Shown: in pieces, positions 60,740 to 64,000 of the stretch
Layout of the letters: every line of letters begins with the position of its first letter
How positions within the stretch are numbered: position 1 is the first letter of the stretch
Assembly (NCBI RefSeq): GCF_002777255.1
Contig: NZ_CP017634.1
Span: forward strand, 2,244,903-2,308,902
DNA: 64,000 nt
Direction: 5' to 3'
Source of the DNA: Candidatus Formimonas warabiya
Lineage (GTDB): Bacteria > Bacillota > Dehalobacteriia > Dehalobacteriales > Dehalobacteriaceae
Translations under genes and position numbers: made by a program
Notes under the pieces: generated by a model
The model's database searches: none
Told to the model about the DNA's origin: nothing
Seen by the model: only the letters and a program-made list of their open reading frames with translations

Positions 60740-61375
60740 GTGCACTTTGGGGAGTTTGAATTTGCCAAAATCATTCCCTGGGCCGCCCAATGGGGATATC
60801 TGGGTGCTGCCGGGGCCCTTTTTGTGGAAGGACTGTCGATACCTTTTCCGGGAGGAACCTTTCTACTGCTTTACGGTTTTTTAGCCTCCCAGGGAAAAAT
60901 CTCTTTACCCCTGGCGATTTTTTGCGCTTCCATCGGCTATACCCTGGCCGGTACTTTTCCCTATCTGGTGGGAAAAATCGGCGGCAGGCCTTTGATCTTG
61001 AACTATGGTCCCTATATTGGATTTTCTCATAAGTACTTTAAGAGCACGGAGCGCTGGTTTCATAAATTCGGCAATCCGACCGTGGCCTTTGGCCGGTTGC
61101 TGTTTTTCCGCAATTATATCTCCTATTTTGCCGGCATTGCCAAAATGCCTACCTTTTCTTTCTATTTTTATACTTGGATCGGCATTCTTCCCTGGGTAGC
61201 TTTCATGACCATCCTGGGCTACCTTTTGGGAAACAACTGGAGCTATGCCTTACGCCTGGCGGAACGGTATTCCTGGGTTGGTGTTGTTGCCCTGGTTGTC
61301 GCCGTCATCTGCGTTTATTTGTTGATCAAATCAAGAATATTCCAGAAGGCCAATAAATGGTTGGGAGATGCGTAA
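60740..61375 (+). CDS. DedA-family membrane protein
   Basis: 211 residues from a GTG start at 60740 with TAGGAGC upstream (an ATG at 60641 would precede the -10 element). DedA/SNARE-associated (VTT) family: GALFVEGLSIPFPGGTFLLLYGFLA near 20-45, FGRLLFFRNYISYFAGIAKMPTFSFYFY near 115-145, and a C-terminal membrane pair. Family members maintain membrane potential or flip lipids such as undecaprenyl phosphate. A TATAAT at 60698-60703 is a likely -10. Confidence 0.87.
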   Translation: MHFGEFEFAKIIPWAAQWGYLGAAGALFVEGLSIPFPGGTFLLLYGFLASQGKISLPLAIFCASIGYTLAGTFPYLVGKIGGRPLILNYGPYIGFSHKYFKSTERWFHKFGNPTVAFGRLLFFRNYISYFAGIAKMPTFSFYFYTWIGILPWVAFMTILGYLLGNNWSYALRLAERYSWVGVVALVVAVICVYLLIKSRIFQKANKWLGDA

Positions 61376-61414
61376 GAAGCGCTCAAAAAAAAACTAGGGG
61401 TAGAAATAAATGTC

Positions 61415-61443
61415 TTGACAAAGGATATTTGCCTTGATAGAAT
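61415..61443 (+). promoter_or_regulatory. Sigma-A promoter of aroF-pheA
   Basis: TTGACA (61415-61420), 17-base spacer, TAGAAT (61438-61443). The transcript would start near 61450, exactly at the T-box leader. Confidence 0.85.
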
Positions 61444-61460
61444 TATTGTCAAATCATAAT

Positions 61461-61862
61461 TTAAATGGCTGTGACGGAGAAAAGTAGTTCGGAACCTGTT
61501 TTCCCAGGGAGTATGTGCCAGAGACTGGAAGCACATGCAAAACAAGACCAAGCGAAGTTCCCTCCTGAGCCGCAAGGTGAACGGGTGCTGTCCCTAGCAT
61601 CACTATTAGCCGGAGCCGGAATACTTCCGCCGTTATCATGGAAGAGGGTATCGGATAACTTCCCGTACCTCATCAAGCGGGCATTTTGTATGCCAAATAG
61701 GATGGTACCACGAGACATCTCGTTCCTAACAGGATGAGATGTTTTTTTTATGAAGTTTATTCCCGTACCTGTCAAGATGGGCAGTTTTAGCCTGCCAACC
61801 AGGGTGGTACCGCGGACACTCCACAGTTCGTCCCTCATTGAGGGATGCTGTGGAGTTTTTTA
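61461..61862 (+). ncRNA. Phe T-box leader with duplicated antiterminator/terminator
   Basis: Stem I spans about 61465-61590 and begins with the AGAAAAGTAG block; the specifier loop reads GAAG-TTC-CC, giving a UUC (Phe) codon at 61558-61560. Then come two successive 3' modules. Module 1: stem III GGGCA...TGCC, T-box AATAGGATGGTACCACG (61696-61712), terminator ACATCTC/GAGATGT plus T8 (61715-61749). Module 2: the same layout, with T-box AACCAGGGTGGTACCGCGG (61797-61815) and terminator ACTCCACAG/CTGTGGAGT plus T-run (61818-61861). Only one stem I is present. Uncharged tRNA(Phe) should permit readthrough into aroF-pheA; two gates in series would sharpen or tighten control. Confidence 0.9.
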
Positions 61863-61893
61863 TTGAACATAGACTTTTAAGGAGGGCGTAAAA

Positions 61894-62907
61894 ATGATTA
61901 TTGTGATGCACAAAAAGGCGACAGAAAAAAATATTCGTACCGTCACAGATAAACTGGAGAAAGAAGGATTCGGCACCCACATCATCCGGGGTGTGGAAAA
62001 AATCGTCATCGGCGCTATCGGAGACCGCAAACTGATTCCTTCTATGGGACTGGAGCTGATGGACGGTGTGGAAAACATTGTTCCGATCATGAAGCCTTAT
62101 AAGCTGGTCAGCCGGGAAATGAAATCCGAGGACTCCCTCATTGACATCGATGGGGTGAAAATCGGCGCAGGCAATTTTACTGTGATCGCCGGCCCCTGCG
62201 CCGTAGAGAGCCGGGAACAGCTTTTGACCACGGCGGCGGCAGTTCAGTCCGGAGGAGGGACCATCTTAAGGGGCGGCGCTTTCAAGCCCAGAACCTCTCC
62301 CTACAGTTTCCAGGGCCTGGAGCAAAAAGGGCTGGAAATTTTAGCGGAAGCCAAAGCGAAAACCGGATTGAAAGTGATCACCGAAGTGATTGACTCATAC
62401 AGCCTGGATATGGCCCTGGATTATGTGGATATTCTGCAGATCGGGGCCCGCAACATGCAGAATTTCCAGTTATTGCGCCAGGCAGGCAAAGCAGGCAAAC
62501 CGGTGATGCTGAAAAGAGGCCTTTCGGCAACCATTGAGGAGTGGTTAATGGCGGCGGAATATATTATGTCCGAAGGAAATTATGCGGTGATTCTTTGCGA
62601 ACGAGGGATCCGCACTTACGAAACCGCAACGAGAAACACCTTAGACATCAGCGCTGTGCCCCTGATCAAAAGACTCAGCCACCTGCCTGTGGTCGTTGAC
62701 CCCAGTCATGCCACGGGAGATTGGCAGCTGGTCACCCCCTTGGCAAAAGCCAGTTTAGCGGCAGGAGCCGACGGCATCATGGTGGAAGTCCACCCCAATC
62801 CCATGCAGGCCATGTGCGACGGGCCCCAATCCTTATCCCTGAAAAAATACCAGTGCATGATGCAGGGCCTGAAACCCTTAGCGGAGGTTTTAGGCCGGGC
62901 TATGTAA
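61894..62907 (+). CDS. aroF: 3-deoxy-7-phosphoheptulonate synthase
   Basis: 337 residues, type I-beta DAHP synthase that joins PEP and erythrose 4-phosphate, the first step of aromatic synthesis. N-terminal ferredoxin-like regulatory domain (MIIVMHKKATEKNIRTVTDKLEKEGF, about 1-70), then the barrel: VIAGPCAVESREQL, RGGAFKPRTSPYSFQG (substrate-binding Lys/Arg), IGARNMQNFQLL, MLKRGLSATIEEWL, VVVDPSHATGDW. Start ATG follows AAGGAGGG. Control by the Phe T-box upstream and linkage to pheA suggest dedication to phenylalanine. Confidence 0.95.
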   Translation: MIIVMHKKATEKNIRTVTDKLEKEGFGTHIIRGVEKIVIGAIGDRKLIPSMGLELMDGVENIVPIMKPYKLVSREMKSEDSLIDIDGVKIGAGNFTVIAGPCAVESREQLLTTAAAVQSGGGTILRGGAFKPRTSPYSFQGLEQKGLEILAEAKAKTGLKVITEVIDSYSLDMALDYVDILQIGARNMQNFQLLRQAGKAGKPVMLKRGLSATIEEWLMAAEYIMSEGNYAVILCERGIRTYETATRNTLDISAVPLIKRLSHLPVVVDPSHATGDWQLVTPLAKASLAAGADGIMVEVHPNPMQAMCDGPQSLSLKKYQCMMQGLKPLAEVLGRAM

Positions 62908-62944
62908 GCTTCTTACAATGCGATCGGGAAGGATGAATGTGAAC

Positions 62945-63769
62945 ATGCCAAACCAGACCATCGGTTTTTTAGGCCCATCGGGCACCTTCTGTGAAATGGC
63001 TGCGGAAACCCTTTTTCCTGCCGGTCATCTCACAGCTTGTGTCAATTTGATCTCTGTAATTGAAGGTGTTGCCAGCGGCAATCTGACGACGGGAGTATTG
63101 CCCATGGAAAATCTTCTGGAAGGGACGGTCACGCCGGTGTTGGACGGTTTGACCAGTTACCAGGATGTGAAAATATCCGGCGAACTGGTCCTGCCCGTGC
63201 AACACCACCTGCTCGTCAACCAGGGCGTGAAAAAAGACGAGATCACCGCCGTTTTTTCCCACTCCCATGCTTTAGCCCAATGCCAGGACTACCTAAGAAA
63301 GAGGCTCCCCGCCATCCCCTGTCATGCCGTTTCCAGCACGGCCGAAGCAGCCAGAAGGGTCGCCTTGGAGCTGCATTCCTGTGCCGCCATTGGGAACAAA
63401 CGGGCGGCAAAAATCTACGGGCTGCACATCTTAGAAGAAAGCATCAGTGATGGGGCAGAAAATTTTACCCGTTTTGTAATCTTAAAAAAAGAAATTACCG
63501 GCCCCACGGGGCATGACAAGACCTCTATCGCCTTTTCTCTGGAGCATCAGCCGGGAACTTTGGCTTCCATGCTGGTCCTATTTGCCCAGGCCGGCATCAA
63601 CTTAACCAAAATCGAGTCCCGTCCTTCCAGGAAAGTACTGGGGGAATATATTTTTTATGTAGACTTTGAAGGTCATCAGGAAGACGAAGAGGTTCAGCGT
63701 GTGTTGCACCAGGCAAAACAACATACCACATTTTTGTCTGTGATGGGATCCTATCCTAGGAATTCCTAA
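62945..63769 (+). CDS. pheA: Prephenate dehydratase
   Basis: 274 residues (up to 283 from ATG at 62918). It decarboxylates and dehydrates prephenate to phenylpyruvate. Catalytic domain begins TIGFLGPSGTFCEMAAETLF and includes the TRFVIL segment (SISDGAENFTRFVIL) with the essential Thr; a C-terminal ACT domain (SIAFSLEHQPGTLASMLVLFAQAGINLTKIESRPSRK) binds Phe for feedback inhibition. No chorismate mutase domain. It follows aroF by 37 bases; the ribosome site GGGAAGGA is best spaced to the ATG at 62945, with 62933 as alternative. Confidence 0.93.
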   Translation: MPNQTIGFLGPSGTFCEMAAETLFPAGHLTACVNLISVIEGVASGNLTTGVLPMENLLEGTVTPVLDGLTSYQDVKISGELVLPVQHHLLVNQGVKKDEITAVFSHSHALAQCQDYLRKRLPAIPCHAVSSTAEAARRVALELHSCAAIGNKRAAKIYGLHILEESISDGAENFTRFVILKKEITGPTGHDKTSIAFSLEHQPGTLASMLVLFAQAGINLTKIESRPSRKVLGEYIFYVDFEGHQEDEEVQRVLHQAKQHTTFLSVMGSYPRNS

Positions 63770-63777
63770 AATAGGTC

Positions 63778-63817
63778 CGAACAAATGTTTGCATGCAAAT
63801 CCATTTTGTGATAAAAT
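63778..63817 (+). promoter_or_regulatory. Promoter with SOS (LexA) box
   Basis: -35 TTGCAT (63789-63794), 17-base spacer, -10 TAAAAT (63812-63817). CGAACAAATGTTTG (63778-63791) fits the Gram-positive DinR/LexA box CGAACRNRYGTTYC at 13 of 14 positions and overlaps the -35, the right place for repression. Confidence 0.75.
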
Positions 63818-63848
63818 CTACCCAGAAATACTTTTCAGGGTGATCAAG

Positions 63849-64000
63849 ATGGAGTTGGCAGACAAAATCCGCATCCTGGCCGATTCGGCCAAGTATGATG
63901 TATCCTGTTCCTCCAGCGGCAGTTCCAGAAAGAACGTGCCGGGAGGCATTGGCAACGGCCATGTGTCCGGCATCTGCCACAGCTGGTCCAGTGACGGCAG
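63849..64000 (+). CDS. Putative DNA modification/repair radical SAM protein (start only)
   Basis: Fifty residues are visible before the window ends: MELADKIRILADSAKYDVSC, then SSSGSSRKN, GGIGNGH and GICHSWSSDG. This beginning matches the radical-SAM family often linked to an uracil-DNA-glycosylase-like gene (TIGR03916-type). The CxxxCxxC cluster motif is beyond the end. The ATG has GGGTG upstream. An SOS box in the promoter is consistent with a DNA-repair role. Partial gene; family call from the N-terminus only. Confidence 0.8.
   Translation, partial: MELADKIRILADSAKYDVSCSSSGSSRKNVPGGIGNGHVSGICHSWSSDG

Noticed and set aside
61465..61737. 90-codon open frame after dedA
   Set aside because: It coincides with the T-box leader RNA and has no ribosome site; the conserved RNA motifs explain the sequence.

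Overview
The window looks like chromosomal DNA of an endospore-forming member of the Clostridia (Peptococcaceae/Desulfitobacteriaceae-like), though I cannot name the species. Evidence is the spore germinant receptor operon, YhcN/YlaJ-type and PdaB-like sporulation proteins, strong AGGAGG ribosome sites, a T-box leader, BlaI/BlaR-type control, and anaerobic amino-acid catabolism under sigma-54. Housekeeping parts are moderate in GC; about 36.5-44.3 kb is visibly richer in GCG/CGC codons and looks acquired.

Layout. 0-6 kb: 3' end of tyrS, envelope/sporulation lipoproteins (YhcN-like, VanW, GH18), a polysaccharide deacetylase and a DUF815 ATPase. 6.2-9.2 kb: p-aminobenzoate operon pabA-pabB-pabC behind a leader rich in GAG triplets; pabA carries an in-frame stop exactly where the conserved Gln of its FHPES motif should be. 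9.2-12.2 kb: L,D-transpeptidase, two unknown proteins, sfsA. 12.2-16.9 kb: a degenerate repeat tract and a four-gene germinant receptor operon (A, C, B, and a small D subunit). 17-20.7 kb: EamA transporter, a secreted Asp-box repeat protein and a two-component system. 20.9-24.8 kb: a sigma-54 activator and a two-subunit aconitase-X enzyme with its own -24/-12 promoter. 25-29.5 kb: a solute-binding lipoprotein paired with a membrane-anchored LuxR regulator, and a stalk-domain protein. 29.5-36.2 kb: an Lnr-like (linearmycin-type) ABC-2 exporter with lipoprotein and NarL-type two-component system.

36.3-44.9 kb: a probable acquired block with a broken mobile-element-type gene at its left edge, a Bce-like two-component system plus ABC transporter, and a BlaI/BlaR1-like pair in which the BlaR1 homologue carries Asp-box repeats instead of a penicillin-binding sensor. 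45-55 kb: histidine catabolic operon hutH-hutI-ftcD-fchA-hutU, its probable sigma-54 activator, and an iron-sulfur protein of unknown role; hutH and the Fe-S gene have near-identical -24/-12 promoters with a shared upstream palindrome, so they probably form one regulon. 55-59 kb: potABCD polyamine uptake. 59-64 kb: M24 peptidase, DedA protein, a phenylalanine T-box with one specifier and two successive antiterminator/terminator modules, aroF, pheA, and the start of a DNA-repair radical-SAM gene behind an SOS (LexA) box.

Biologically, the most coherent system is the sigma-54 regulon that joins histidine breakdown (His to Glu plus methenyl-THF) to a novel Fe-S protein. The most unusual regulatory items are the duplicated T-box module, the possible TRAP leader with the broken pabA, and the two Asp-box proteins next to signal-transduction genes. 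No tRNA, rRNA, CRISPR array or intact transposase was seen.
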